Below, piece by piece: positions 12,348-25,103 of a stretch of 64,000 nucleotides of DNA. The stretch lies in the NCBI RefSeq assembly GCF_954871325.1, contig NC_088775.1:73633561-73697560 (forward strand), in the 5' to 3' direction. How positions within the stretch are numbered: the stretch's first letter is position 1; every line of letters starts with the position of its first letter. The DNA is from Gordionus sp. m RMFG-2023. Its lineage: Eukaryota > Nematomorpha > Gordioida > Chordodea > Parachordodidae. The translations under genes were made by a program, and so were the position numbers. The notes beneath the pieces are model-generated. The model ran no database searches, was not told where the DNA came from, and was given only the letters and a program-made list of their open reading frames with translations.

Positions 12348-13426
12348 TAAACACGTGTTTTTAAACGGCTCGTTTTGAGCCTTATTTCAAGAAATTTATT
12401 AAAATATTAATTTTTTTTAAGAATTCCTCTTCTAAAATTATCCACACACTCATCGTCGAAAAAACCAGATTTTAGAATTAGCAGTTTGTCCTAAAGCCTC
12501 TTCAATTCTAGGCTTTTCTACCGGTTTCTTTAAATATGATATAAGTTTATTTTTTACCATTTCCTTTTGTGGAAGCCTTATCCAAGGAGCTCGAGTTTAA
12601 TATTGAATGTATAAATATTTATAAAATTATAAAATAACGATTTTAAATTAAAGTAGAAGTAGCAGGCGCGTAGCCAAGAAATTACTATGGGGTGGGGGGG
12701 GGGGTTAAATATTGAAATAATTTTTTTAGAGTATTAATTAGAACTTATCATCATATAAAATTTATTAGAACTTGTAATTTCAAACACAAATATAAAATAT
12801 TGGAAAATACAAAATAAGAGCTCTAATACAGTTAAAAAATAAAATATTATAGCTATATAAACCAGTAAGAAAATCACAATAAAATATAAAATAAACATTT
12901 TATAATGAATGATAAGTGGTGTTTAAAGTATAAAAGATTTTATAAGAATCAAATATAATTTTATTTTTTACAAAATGAAAAGATCAAAAGATAATTTAAC
13001 TTTAATAATAATATTGAGCGTTTGCGTTTGCAGTACGTTTTTTAACGCAACGCATCTTTGTTTAAATTGAAAGCAGTACGTTTTTTCTTTGTTTTAAAAC
13101 GTGATTTAATTTTTATTCAATATGGATTTCTTTAGTTTACAAGATAAACAACTAATTGCTTATTTTAATTATACAAGGATGAGGAGAACATTATAATTTA
13201 CAAATAATGCAAATAAAATAATTTAATTACATTTTCAATTCTTTAATAATAAAAATGTACACCAGTACATGTAAGAGTATTAAATATTTTATTAAAATAA
13301 TATAATCATACCATCTGTATGAGAGTTTGGTTTGAAGCCAGAAGCTTGGCCCAATTTTATTTAATTGGTCTTTGAATTTTTTTTATTATAATCACATAAG
13401 GTGATGTCAAAATTAAATATTGTTAG

Positions 13427-15609
13427 TAGAGGTGGGCGCGGGCCGTGAAATTATGCGTGACCCATCGTGTCACGGTGGGTCACGGCGTGAGTGTGAATAA
13501 ATTTTAAATTCCAAGGCGTGACTGGGCGTGACGGGCCTTCCCAAAATTTTTCCCGGGGGTGATCGGGCGTGAACACAAATTTCCCATGAATCACGGAAAT
13601 TTTAATTTTTAAAATTGTTTTTTTATAAATAATTACATTATATATTTTCTTATTTAATTTAGTTCTTTTTTAAAAAAGAATAATATATGAAAACTAAAAA
13701 TCTTCCGTATTTTATAAACAACATCCGGTATCATTTTGTTAGTTCTATTTTCTTTTTATGTTTAGGTGTTTTTTATCGCGAGACTTTATGCTAAATTTTG
13801 CTTAAACTTTTTACAGAAAAGTCAGTTATATTTTATTTGTAAAGATCTTCAATCTTTAAATGCGACAGGATTTTAAAGCTAGGCCAAGAGATAAATGTTG
13901 GTGTTACATATGGATAACAAAATATAAAAGTTATGAACCGGAAAACTCTCATGAATACTATAGGTCCAAAAATATACCATAAAATAAAATTTAAGATTAA
14001 AAGCATGATCAATATTAATTACTTGTCCATAATCACTGATATTTGACGGATGACTATAAAAATCTAAGTTTTTTAACCATTACAGGATATATTTTCATTA
14101 AGGATTTTAAATTAAAAACATTTGTTTTGGCCACAAGGGCAATGGATGAAAAAAACGTCAAAATTAAAAGTGTAGTCAATTCAATTTTAGGCGAATATAC
14201 AGAAGTAAAAAATTACTTAAATAAATGTATAGTTGTGAGTGATAACGGAGCAAATCTTATAAGTGCATTCAATGATGACGAAATGCTAGCATGTATATGC
14301 CATATACTAAATAATATTAAGCATTATATTTTTGACAATTGTTTAACTGAAATAGCCTTAAATATAAATGATGTAAAAAAATAGTACAATATTTCAAACA
14401 ATCTACAGCTAATATCAAACTAAGCCACACCCTCGAACAAGATGTAATAGCCAGAATAACGATATAGAACTCTGTATATATCATGATACAGAGTTTCTTA
14501 AAATCATATTCTGAAATACAGGTGTACATGTTTAGCAAACAAAAATTAAATAGATTAGCCACAATTGATATTTAGTATCATACGCTAGTTAGATAAATTT
14601 TTATCAATATTTAAAGAATGCTCGGATAATCTGAGAGCAGATTCTCGTCCCAAAATAAATAAAGTTTTTCTATGGAAACAAAAAATAAAATTTTGTTAAC
14701 CTTCTAAACGTGATACAATAATAATCAAAACCTTAAAATACAGAACAAGATTTCTTTTAAAAGATTATTATGCAGCCACTACATAAGGTAGGCTTAATTC
14801 TAGATCCGAATTTCAAAAGACTTAAGTTTTTAATAAAAGAAGAAAATGATATATATAAAACAATCATAAAAATGCTAAATGATATAAAATTAGATGAAAT
14901 GCATAAGTCGATGCCAACTATCATTTATAATTTTCCTAACTTATCCTAAACTCATAAAAAACCGTATATTCTAAATGGTCAATACCAACTATCACTTTCC
15001 TAATTCATCCTACACTCATAAAAGACCGTATATTCTAAAAAAATTTTTAGAGAATTTCTAGATGATTCTGAAGAAGCATCAACATCACCGATGAAAGCTG
15101 TGAGAATGAACTTAAAAGATTCATATAAGATAAATAACGACAATATTTTGAAGTTTTGGAAGCAGGAATATTCATTTCCTTTTTGAGAAAATTATCGAGT
15201 AAAATTTTGTCAGCTGCAAGTTCGGCTTCTAGTGAAAAGTTATTTTCTGTAGCCAATCTCTTATTAGAGGAAAGGCGTACACAATTGAAATAAAAAAAGA
15301 TGGGCATTCTTCTTTTTCTAAAAAATTTCGATTTATAGATTATATTATTTTTTGTTATTATTATGGATTATGAAATTAGAGAAATAAATAGAATGAATTC
15401 AAAAAAGTGTAAAATTATAGCAATAGTTTTGAAAAATTTAAAAACATCGTGAATTTTCGGGCGTGACGGACGTGAATCAAAATATTGCTTGTCGTGAGCG
15501 GGCGGGTCGAAATTTTTTTAATGGTAAGCGTGAATGGGCGTGAATTTATTTTATAACCACCGTGAGCGGGCGGGTCGTGAATGAAAAATTAGACCCGCGC
15601 CCACCTCTA
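13427..15609 (+). mobile_element. hAT transposon with exact 8-bp target duplication
   Basis: Terminal inverted repeats TAGAGGTGGGCGCGGG (left) and CCCGCGCCCACCTCTA (right) are exact over 16 bp. The direct repeat ATTGTTAG flanks both ends (13,419-13,426 and 15,610-15,617). Subterminal GCGTGA/TCACG motifs are repeated at both ends. The transposase is decayed but ordered on the plus strand: FLTITGYIFIKDFKLKTFVL at 14.05-14.1 kb, VSDNGANLISAF and ACICHILNNI at 14.23-14.32 kb, and the hATC motif SSASSEKLFSVANLLLEERR at 15.2-15.3 kb. About 65 bp is tandemly duplicated inside (14,916-15,043). The perfect duplication argues for a fairly recent insertion of an already damaged copy. Confidence 0.93.
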
Positions 15610-16020
15610 ATTGTTAGCTCAATAAAACATAGTAAGTTTTCTATATAAATACTCAATATCTTAAAAAATCAAACACTATTATTCTTTTTATATACATAAT
15701 ATTTTATTTAATTTCTAAAGATAATATTGGCTAAATTATATGTCAATGAATTAAAATCCTAGAAAGGCTTCAAATTTTGATCTCAATAATTAATTATTGT
15801 GTCAAAATTTATATTATATATACACTATTAGATCTTAATTGTAACTTCTTCCAATCATGTTACCCCTAATATTTTTATTTATTGGATTTTCATAACTGTT
15901 TACTCAATCTCATTCTTTCATAACTTGATTAATATAATATTTATTTGTTTATCCTACCTTAATATATTTATAATAATCTATTTTTATATATGCTAAATAA
16001 ATTTTGAATAATTTGCTTAT

Positions 16021-17449
16021 TTATATATATTTTTCAAAAATGGACACTATAATATGGAATATTACTTTATTATATATATAAATAAACATATTTACAAAAA
16101 TAAACACACTAAGATAAAATTTATTTAATAATAAATCTAATGATGTTTGATTTAAAGTTGTTTCTGTTGAATTTGTTGGTGATAATGTAGTATTTTGATC
16201 CTTTGATTGCTCCATCAAAGTATGATACAATCTTGGTACTTCACATATGGAAAAGTATTTATTTGAATGGCTCATACTTTTCAAGCCTTCTGCCATTGAT
16301 TGTAGATAAAATAATATTAAATTTATAGATAAAAATATATATTTTACTGACTTTCAGGTGGCACCCTTTCCAAAAGAGCCAAAAGTCTCTCACCCATGAG
16401 TGCATTTATTTTTGAACCAGTAGCCTTTGCTGTAGTTTCTTTACAGTGGCGTATCCAGAATTTTCTTATGGGGGGGGGGAAGGGAATTTGGAGGCGAAGC
16501 CCCCAAATCCCCCTTACCTGGCCTTTGGCCAGCTTTTCCCCGGCCTTCGGCCTGGTCTTATGTTTTAGCTATTCTATTAAATTATTATTCATAATTTAAT
16601 AATAATTATATTTCTATTTTTAACTATTATTTACTAATTCGTGTTTATGGATATTACAAGCCTATTTTTTATTATTTTAAGTTAGGTGTATTATATTTAA
16701 TAAAGTTTTTTTAAATGTAAAGTTGAAATAAAGTTTCTTAAATTCTCATACAATATAAGTAGAATATAATTTTTTTATTGAAAATACTAATAGTAGTGTG
16801 TATAAAATATTGACTAGAAAATAATCTAAAAAACAAGTTTTTTAACTTCTTATCAAATACAATATTATACAAATTTTTTTTATTAAATACTATAATTATA
16901 ATGTGATTTTTAATTTTCCTGGGAATGTTGCCAATTCATCAAGAATTTCGTTTGTTGTTTAAACCAAATCTCTGGGGATATTTAACAGAGCTAACCCAAT
17001 TAGCCGAGATTCTGAAGTAGTACTTCATAAATATGTTTTCAACCTTCTCAATTTGGAAAAAGTTTTTTCATTCGTACATGTTGTAATAGGCAAACATGCA
17101 AGAATATAAAACAACTTCAATTCAAAATATTAGGAAATTGAGCCAAGGTTTTATTAATATTTTTGAATAATGTTAATTTACTCACAAGGAAAGGAAATTT
17201 TAATAAAATATATTTATAAAAAATAAGTTTTATGTTGGGAAATTTATATTCAAATATTTGTAAAATTTTTATTAGATGTAATTAGTCAAATTTGCAATGG
17301 GGGGTGGGGAGAAATTCAACCCCCCCTCCCATTGGTTACGCGCCTGTTTCTTTGGGACTAAAATTATCAGTAGTTTTTCTGTCCTTTATCATTGGCTTCA
17401 TGAATTTTATATGTTCATATTCAACTACCTGTGGAAACTCCATCTCCAT
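16021..17449 (-). pseudogene. Small tail-anchored protein gene, split by a hAT insertion
   Basis: Exon 1 starts with ATG at 17,449 and runs to 17,347, then continues at 16,435-16,352 on the far side of the hAT at 16,444-17,346. With the hAT and one target duplication removed, the frame is continuous for 62 codons (ending ALLERVPPE). A donor AAA|GTCAGT at 16,351 and acceptor GGCAG| before 16,289 then join in phase 1 to exon 2, which ends at 16,021. The product would be about 151 residues: a charged N-terminal region, a Thr/Ser/Asn-rich linker, and a C-terminal hydrophobic segment (FYLSVFIFVNMFIYIY) typical of a tail anchor. TTATTAG just before the ATG could be an acceptor for an earlier exon. 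No family recognised. As it stands the coding exon is interrupted by 0.9 kb. Confidence 0.5.
16444..17346 (-). mobile_element. hAT deletion derivative inserted in a coding exon
   Basis: Left end CAGTGGCGTATCC, right end GGTTACGCGCCTG. The target duplication is TTTCTTTA/TTTCTTTG (16,436-16,443 and 17,347-17,354, 7 of 8 bases). Poly-G/poly-C tracts lie just inside both ends. At the left is a GC-rich hairpin (GGCCTTTGGCC; GGCCTTCGGCC). A decayed minus-strand hATC remnant (about 17.1-16.93 kb; LIGLALLNIP and TTNEILDELATFPG in different frames) shows descent from the same ZMYM1-like hAT family as the copies at 21.8, 37.4 and 55.2 kb. Only 903 bp remain, so it is non-autonomous. Confidence 0.88.
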
Positions 17450-17499
17450 GCTAATAAAAATATAATTTATTATTCTAATAATAATATCAATTAATATAT

Positions 17500-17640
17500 T
17501 CTAAAATTATATAAATATATTCTAAAATTATATAAATATATTTTAAAATTATCAATTATATAAATATCAATTATATAAATATCAATTAATATATTCTAAA
17601 TGATATAATATCAATTAATATATGAGATAATACATTCTGT
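17500..17640. repeat. AT-rich tandem repeat
   Basis: Units of the type TATTCTAAAATTATATAAA and TATCAATTATATAAA are repeated several times upstream of the interrupted gene. Confidence 0.7.
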
Positions 17641-20600
17641 ATCCAATTTCAAATTTTAGCGCAAATTAAAAAAGCATAAAAAAATCAAACCAGTTTGCTT
17701 TTTTTAACGCTTGCCTTAAAAAATCCAATTTGCACAATACCATCTAAAATGCATTTTCGCTTTTAAAACGGAGGGTTGCAACGCTCAATTTGTGCTCACT
17801 ATTATATATTGATCGAAAGTACATTCACTATAATCTATAAATTACCATAAATTGTATCCATAAACAAAATACAATTTATTTAAAGTTAAATTACTGTTTT
17901 CCCCTCTACAAATTGAATTCGTCATCATAACGTAGTGGGAGTTTCGAAACTCTTTTTTTTTAAGTTATGTCTGTATTGTCCAAATCTTCCGTCATTCTTA
18001 TGGGTATTTCCTTAGCTTATATGAGCATTCCTCAGTTGGTCGGCATACTTGTTTTTACAATAACTTCAGACTCAACATCATACAATATCGCACTTTCCCG
18101 CTGAACCACTGTCCCTTGATGCCATCCATCAGTTCTTTCTCTTCTACCCAAACCTTTTGCTTCTCTTCAAATTCACGGGGCTCAACGTTTCTATCTTTAC
18201 AATATTTTTGTCCATAATGCGTTTTCAGTTCTTTCTCTTTTAGATAATATTCACTAATCTAACAGTCCTGAGCGGCCTTTCAAACATGATTTCGGCAGGG
18301 GATTTATCAGTAGTTGCATTTGGAGTATTTCGGTGAGTGATTAAAACATTCGCGAAATTTAACTGATCAATAGTCCCATATCTTCTTCCAGTATATAAAC
18401 AAGTCTTTATCGTGTGTATATAGCGCTCAGCCAAACCATTCGATTTGGGGCTATAAGGGGGCAATCTAAAATATTTTATGATGTTTTTAAAAAGGCACAT
18501 TTTGAATTCCAAATCTGAAACAATGTAGCGAGGCAACCAAATCTATCAATAATTACGCAGATTATTTATTACACTCGCCGAATTAATATGGGTTAAAATT
18601 GCAGCTTCAACCTATTTGGTGAAGGCGTCTACTCGAATTAACCAATACTTTCCAGATACGGGGCCTGTCAAATTAATGTGTATTCGTTCCGAAGGTCGGT
18701 TAGGAATGTTCCAATTGTATGGCAGCACTTCTTCAACTCCGGTTTTCCTTCCTGGAAACTCTTGCAGCATTTAACGAGATCTTCAACTTTATGATCGATT
18801 TCCCCAAAAGTATAATATCTACATAATGATTTCATCCCCATTATCTCAAGATATCCTTGATAAATAACATTCAAAACCTCCTTTAGATTATCAGGGATAA
18901 TAATCCTATCCATATAAAATAATAATCCTTAGAACAAAATTATCTTTAATTAAGATAAATTTTTTAAAATCTCCGAATAATTATTTATACTATCAATATA
19001 CTAATGATTTTTAATTAATTTAATAATCTCTTTCAGATTGATATCATAGCTCATTTTACTTATAACTTTACTGCGATTGAATGATAAATCTTCTATTAAA
19101 TTAATTTTTAATTCTCTGATTTCATCTTTGTTTTTTTTATGTAACCTCATTGGGTGTTCTCTCTTTACCCCCCAAACGGAACAGAGAGTCGGCACATTTG
19201 TTATGATTACCGGGTCTATGAATTATCTCATTGTCGTAAATTAATAGCTGTATTAAAAGGTTATTTGTTATTTTATTTATGTCTCTTTTATCACTTAAGA
19301 TATATTTTAAAGGTTTATGATCCGAACCAAAATAAAATGTTTTCCATAAATATATTGATGAAACTTTTCGATAGCAAACCTGATCGCCGAAGCACCCCGG
19401 TCAATGGTGGCGTCATTTTTTTCAGCCGCCGAAAGGGTTCATGATGCGTGCGCAATCAATTTCTCTTGGCCAGTAAGAAAGCGGTGTGCAATAAAAGTTC
19501 CTAGACTTTTGAAATATTTTTAACTTTATTAAATATTTTATTTTCTTGAGCTGACCAAAACAACTAATATTTTTACTAGTTAGTCGGTGTAAAGGAGAAC
19601 AAATAGAATATAAATTTTATATATACGAGTCATGTTAATTCACCATCCCAAGAAACGAACGTAATTCTTTCATATTTGACGGTGTTTTATAATTTTATAT
19701 GGCAATCATCTTATCTTCTGTAGGATGAATTCCGAATCAATTACATGGCGCAAATAAGTAATTGACTTTTCACCAATTTTGATTTTGTCAATCGTCGTTG
19801 TCAGTCTAGCCTTATCAAATCTTCTTAATACTTCTTCTAGATTAACTATATGATCAAAATTATTCTTGCCCGTAATTATTACTTCGTCTAAAAACACACT
19901 AACCATGGGAATTAAATTTAATAGGTTGTGCGTGTTGAAATATTATCGGAGCGGTAGTCAACCCAGAAGGGATTCTTGGTATCGACAATAACCCACATGA
20001 GTCTAAATTACTAAAAGGTCCCTACATTCTGGAATTACTCCGAATTTAAATGCATCTCTTAAATCTATAGTCTAAAATATTTTACCACTCGCGATCCTAT
20101 CTGTTAGGTCGGCGTAAGTTGGTAGTAAATCGTTATCTATCGCTAAATATTTGTTTAAACTAAAATCTCCACATATCCGGCACCGGGTTTTTTAAAGATA
20201 TTAACCGTTGGCGTAGTCCAAGTAATTGGAGTAGTTGTTGAATCTAACTTTTCGATAACGCCTTCGTCTAAAAGTCTGTCCAACTCAGCTTCTAAGGTAT
20301 GAGGCAGAGGAAATGAAATTCCTTGTGCTGGTAAAGCTATCGATAATGCGTTCGGTTGCATGCTAACTGCTTGTCGGAGTTTTATTTCTCCTAATTTTTT
20401 TTAAAAAACTTGAGGAAATTTCGATGCAATAATATTCAAAGTGGGAACATTTATTTTATTTATTTAAACTTCTTCTGGAAGTATATCGTGATTATTTGCC
20501 AATGCGTCTCCAGACAACTTCAGCTATCACACTGCGCGCAGCAGCGGTATCGTAAACTATTTGTTTCCCATCCATGGTAAGTTAGAAAATAACAGGCGAG

Positions 20601-22830
20601 TTGTCCGTGGTAGATTCATCTGTATGGTATGAGTTTTACAATCTTTTGCTATAGTTTGCCTTGCTGCATCGATAGCATATGACCTTTTTTGCATGAAGTT
20701 AGGTTTAAAACTAGATTTATAATTATTATGATTCAATTTATTGGCATTTTTATTATTATAATTATTGAATTTATTGCCGTTATTATAACTATTTTTTTAA
20801 AATACGTGTTTTTGGAACCATGCGTCGGCTTATGTTTAATGATTAACTCCTACCTGGACAGCGTGATCACTATACGCACGGTATCTTCAAAAGTGATATG
20901 CCTTCTGTGTACTTAACCAAAGCGCTTTATCCATCTCAGGCAGCCCTACTCGTAAGATAAAAATATCTCTTAAAAGTTCTTCAACAGATGATTTAAAATT
21001 GCAAAGTGAGCAAATACTTTTAATTTGATCTAAAAATCTATAATAGTTTCTCAGCCTCTTTTTAAGGTATAAAAATTATTTTGATGTAGGAAAATACTAG
21101 AGATATCCTTAAATATTTTCTCCAAACTATCAAGTAAAGTTATGTAATTAATGCTCTCTAAATTAATTGGGTAATGAAATTTTTTTATTTTTATTAAGTT
21201 ATCCGCATCTATGTTTGCTAGTAACAGATCTTTTTTCTATTATGATCGGCAAATTTTTAACTTTAAAGATGAGTTCTAAATTATATACATAGTCTTGAGT
21301 ATTCACTTTTAATTTGAAAAATTCTGGAATATGAAATTGACTAGATGTTGATGTTTCTTTGTTCTTAAGAACTATCTTCATGTCTTCATCAGGCATAATA
21401 TAATATTCTTCCCCTCATTAACCTTTTAATTTAATACGTATTTTTAAAATTAATCGTCGCCAATTTGTTGTTTAAGATATAAAATGTTTTATAAGAATCA
21501 AATATAGTTTTAATTATTACATAATTAAAAGATCAAAAATATAATTAACAGTAATATGTTTATATGTTGATCGAAAGTATATTTACGATAAGCAATCAAT
21601 TATTATAAATCGTATCCTTAAGCAAAATACAATTTATTTAAAGTTAATATTTACAATGATTTAAAAGATTGGTCAAAATATCTCTGCTAAATGTAAATTT
21701 AATTTTCTTTGCGATTGCGCCAATTTCTTGATTATTTGTTTTGTGTTAGGGATTAGATCTCGTTGAGTATAAAGCTAGTCTATTCAATCGATTATAAAAT
21801 GTCGTACTTTTGAAATGGGTTTTTATTCTCTGTAATGAAGAAAAGGTTCTCTCATTTGTGCTTGTACTAATTGGTATCATTGTCAAATTATACAGTAATT
21901 TTAATATATTTAGATTATAAAATATATTTTAAAGTATGTAATGCTACCACTGTATATCTTGGAGGATTATCTACAAAAATGAATCTTTCATATTTAAATT
22001 TAGAAATTAATTGGCCTTCAAATACATTTATATCCTCTGAATAAAATTTTAATAAATATTAAATTTTTCAATATCAAGATTTGATATATTCTCAGATCAA
22101 TAGAAGTTATGATATATAGTATTTGTAAATTTGATAGAGCCATTTGATAAATCACAAATTGTTTATTGATTTGAGTAAAAATTAAATCCAAAATTGGAAT
22201 AAAAATGGTTATTTTATAATGATCCTCAATTGAGTCCACGTTAAAATTGGATTTTTTTGAAAATATTGCATAAAATTGTTGTGTAATTAATACACTCCAA
22301 TGAAAAAAACAGTCATATTAAATCTAATAATGTATTAGCTTTAGATGAAATATGTGTTTTTTCCAAGAGCATACCAAATAGGCTCTTTTAGATACAAAAA
22401 ATGCTGTAACAGCTTGATGTCGAAGGCTTCATCTTGTAGTGCAGGCTTTCTGCAGTTTCTTTTTTCCTGTAGCACAAGAAGTTTCAGAAATAATTATATT
22501 CGGCAAATTCTGTCTATTTTGATATCTGAAGATTTCATACACTTTAAAAATTTTATAATCATAGTTATTAATAGAGATAAATTAAATAAAATTTTCTTAG
22601 TGTTTAAGGTTCAAAAAATGTAAGAAATTAAACTTATAATTTTCATGAGATAAAATAATAATTAATTTAATTTAAAATAGAATATAATCCATTTGAAATA
22701 GAATACTTTTCAATTCACAATTCATGAAGCCCATTTATATTTTTTCAAAAAATCTTGCTGATTATGCGTCTGAGCCTTTTTATATTTTTAAAATTGTCGG
22801 GGAGGGGGGGGGGGCACGCTCTTCAGCTGA

Positions 22831-24017
22831 TAGATTATTTTAAATTAAAAAAAATAAATTTTGTTTAAATATTGTGAATTGAATGAATGTAAAAAAGGTG
22901 TTCTTCAAAAAGATAAATACGTGCACATCCAAAATTTGTTCAAAATAAAAGAAATTCACTATCTGTTCTCTTAAGAAAACTAATTTTATCAACCCTAAAC
23001 CAGAACCCTTCAAATCCTCGATATTTACTTGAACCAAACCCCGAACCTTCTTTTAAAATTTAGGGTTCCGGGTTTTTTAAAAAAGATATTAAACTTTATT
23101 TATTTTAAAATATATATTAAAAATTATATATATATAAAACTATATTAAAATTAAATATAAAAATAATCTAAACTATTAAAAACATAATTATTTTTTATTT
23201 TTAATTTGAAAACATTTTTTGAGTAAATCATTTTTCGTGGAAACATTTTTATTATATTTTAGAATAATACTCCATTTTGTGGAAAAATTTTAAAATTTTA
23301 CCAGCACATATTTATTTTTGTTTGTTGAATTATTAAATTAAAAGTTCTAAGATCAAAGAAAAGAATAAAATCACAAAGTAAAATAGTTTTATTAATGTAA
23401 GTTGCATTGCACTCTCCTATCATAGTTAGACATAAAAAATCGCTAGTTTAATTTTAACATAGATTTTGGAAGATATCATGAAAATTCGTTTATAAAATTT
23501 TAAAGAACAAATAGAGTAAAATATTTACAATAAACTGATGTTTCTGTTATTTTTTCTAAATTTTATATATCATTATTTTTCTGGAGGGTGAACCCTGAAC
23601 CTGAACCTTGTTCAAAGATATCTCATTGAACCAGAATCCTAACCCTTTTTTTAGAAAGAGGGTTTTCAAAATTTTATTCATAAACTTGTTCAATTTGAAT
23701 GCGCATTTAAACACCATAAAGTGAAATATAAATAATTTGCAATAAAATAATATTAAACATAATTTATTTTTTTTAATTTTTTTAAATTATAATTTTGCAT
23801 AAAAAACATCGATTCTTAAAATAGTCTAATTTTGGTGGCCCTGAGCGGCTACCCCTCCCATTTCGCTTAGTACTGGCCTGATAATTTATACCATGTTGCT
23901 TTTTTTTGATATACTTGAAACCATTTGAATTTTGTATAAAATTTTGGGCCTAAAAAATAATACTATATTCTTATTAAATTAAAACTAGGGAGATAATTAT
24001 TGGATAATATATTTTAT
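22831..24017. repeat. Gene-free stretch with GAACCC-type repeats
   Basis: Clusters of GAACC/AACCC motifs at about 22,993-23,070 and about 23,585-23,665 flank 500 bp of AT-rich DNA and may be the subterminal repeats of one non-autonomous element. A hAT-like GC-rich end, TGAGCGGCTACCCCTCCC, lies near 23,845. No coding frame supported. Confidence 0.4.
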
Positions 24018-24870
24018 TAGTGGGAAACGGGGTAAAGTGATTGGCGGGATAACAATGTTAACGAGAATAACTTCTTTCTTGAGCATAAAGACTTTAAATG
24101 AAGTGTGAAGATGTATTTTTATATCTAATTACTTACCTCTGTCCCTATTTTGGAAACTTTTGCGGTTTGACATATTTTGCCAAAAAGCCGTGTTTACTCA
24201 AAAATGATAAAAATCACCCTCTAGTTTTTTTGCTTCTAGCAAAATATATTAAGGCTCAGAATTTAAAATCAATATATATCACCTAGGGGTAGAGTTGCTA
24301 TTGGTAACACGGTTAAAGTGTCCCGTCTTAAAGCTATAAAAAGAAAATTTTTTTAATATTACGTCTACATCATGTCAAAAGATATTTTGTGCAAAAGGGA
24401 ACATTAATAAATAGTTTATATTTGGAATATATGAATAGTGGAAAAGAAGAAGAATAATTGAAATGTACGATGTGCCTAAAATGGGCACATTCAAAATATG
24501 CTATCTTTGATATAATTTTTTACATTCCGAAATTGTTTTGATTAGTTTTTACTAAAAGTGATGAATATCTGTCAAAATTGCAAATTTCGTTTAATTAAAT
24601 AATATAGTTATGTTCAATTTTATTTTAATCCCTTTTCCCGATGCTTAGCAACTTACCCTGGGTACAAGGTAAAATGGCTAAAATGGTATACTTCACATAT
24701 AAATCACAGCTCCTAAAGTATTGTAGGCAGAGAGTTACACTTTTTTTATTTTGTAGATGAGGGATTTGACTACTTATAAATATATAATTTGTTCTGCTTT
24801 GTTAATATTTCAAAATATTATGGTAAAAATGCAAAATATCAATCGTTTTACTCCGGTCTCCCCTACACTA
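24018..24870. mobile_element. Non-autonomous DNA transposon family C, copy 2
   Basis: The left end TAGTGGGAAACGGGGTAAAG and the right end ACTCCGGTCTCCCCTACACTA are inverted repeats. TTTAT flanks both ends (24,013-24,017 and 24,871-24,875), a possible 5-bp target duplication. The inside matches copy 1 at 9,846-10,541 in order, including CATATTTTGCCAAAAA and AAATGTACGATGTGCCTAAA. No coding capacity. Confidence 0.75.
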
Positions 24871-25103
24871 TTTATTTTTTAAGTATGAAATCTACTTAAT
24901 ATCCAATATGCATAAGGGCATTTGAATTTGGTCCGTTATTTTTATATCATGAAGTCATGTATTCCTTCACAAAGTAAAGAAGCCATCTATAATCCTTAGA
25001 TTTTTATAGCAGAAACCCACAGAAGTCAAAACTTTAGGCCCAAACCAAATTAAAAAATTTTATTTCTTAACCGGCTGGTGATTTTTTTGTCAATTATTTC
25101 CAG

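Larger units (their letters stand above)
13014..17788. mobile_element. 4.8-kb inserted block with short inverted ends
   Basis: The gypsy 3' LTR aligns to the intact 5' LTR on both sides of this block with almost nothing missing, so the block entered the LTR as a unit. Its ends are inverted: TTGAGCGTTTGCG at 13,014 and the complement of TTGAGCGTTGCA ending at 17,788. GTTTTAAAACG-like motifs lie inside both ends. It contains a hAT (13,427-15,609) and a small minus-strand gene interrupted by another hAT. No transposase of its own is visible and no clean target duplication was found, so the vehicle is unidentified. About 10 bases at the right join are unexplained. Confidence 0.5.
12917..21655 (-). 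mobile_element. Ty3/gypsy LTR retrotransposon fossil
   Basis: A Metaviridae-type element on the minus strand. The 5' LTR is 21,466-21,655 (about 190 bp). A primer-binding site TGGCGACGATTAATTTT follows at 21,446-21,462 after a three-base spacer. Gag-like sequence is at about 20.6-21.4 kb, reverse transcriptase at about 19.7-20.4 kb, and integrase at about 18.2-18.9 kb (zinc-binding part, then catalytic core). A polypurine tract lies at 17,896-17,909. The 3' LTR is in two halves, 12,917-13,013 and about 17,799-17,895, parted by a 4.8-kb insertion. The LTRs differ at many positions, so it is old. It is broken, with more than half a dozen breaks. ATGAT occurs at 12,909-12,913 and 21,656-21,660 as a possible target duplication. 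Confidence 0.85.
12663..22830 (-). mobile_element. hAT element split by a gypsy insertion
   Basis: The left terminus CAGGCGCGTAGCCAAGAAAT (12,663) leads into a poly-G tract. The element then breaks at the gypsy LTR (12,917) and resumes at 21,656. On the minus strand the resumed part encodes the C-terminus of a ZMYM1-like hAT transposase. SIEDHYKITIFIPILD lies near 22.2 kb, and the hATC motif PISTSTNERTFSSLQRIKTH lies at about 21.87-21.81 kb. The right end lies near the poly-G tract at 22,800-22,815 and is not pinned; no matching 8-bp duplication was found. The transposase is decayed. Gene order and strand on both sides of the gypsy are consistent with one interrupted element. Confidence 0.6.

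Noticed and set aside
17297-17494. Plus-strand frame starting MGGGEKFNPP
   Set aside because: It begins inside the hAT terminus and runs opposite the interrupted minus-strand exon; an artefact of the poly-G tract.
19154-19444. Plus-strand frame within the gypsy element
   Set aside because: Antisense to the pol region of the fossil; no independent support.
22990-23665. AACCCTAAACC/GAACCC clusters as interstitial telomere repeats
   Set aside because: The motif is irregular and appears at two spaced sites like transposon subterminal repeats, not a uniform telomeric array.
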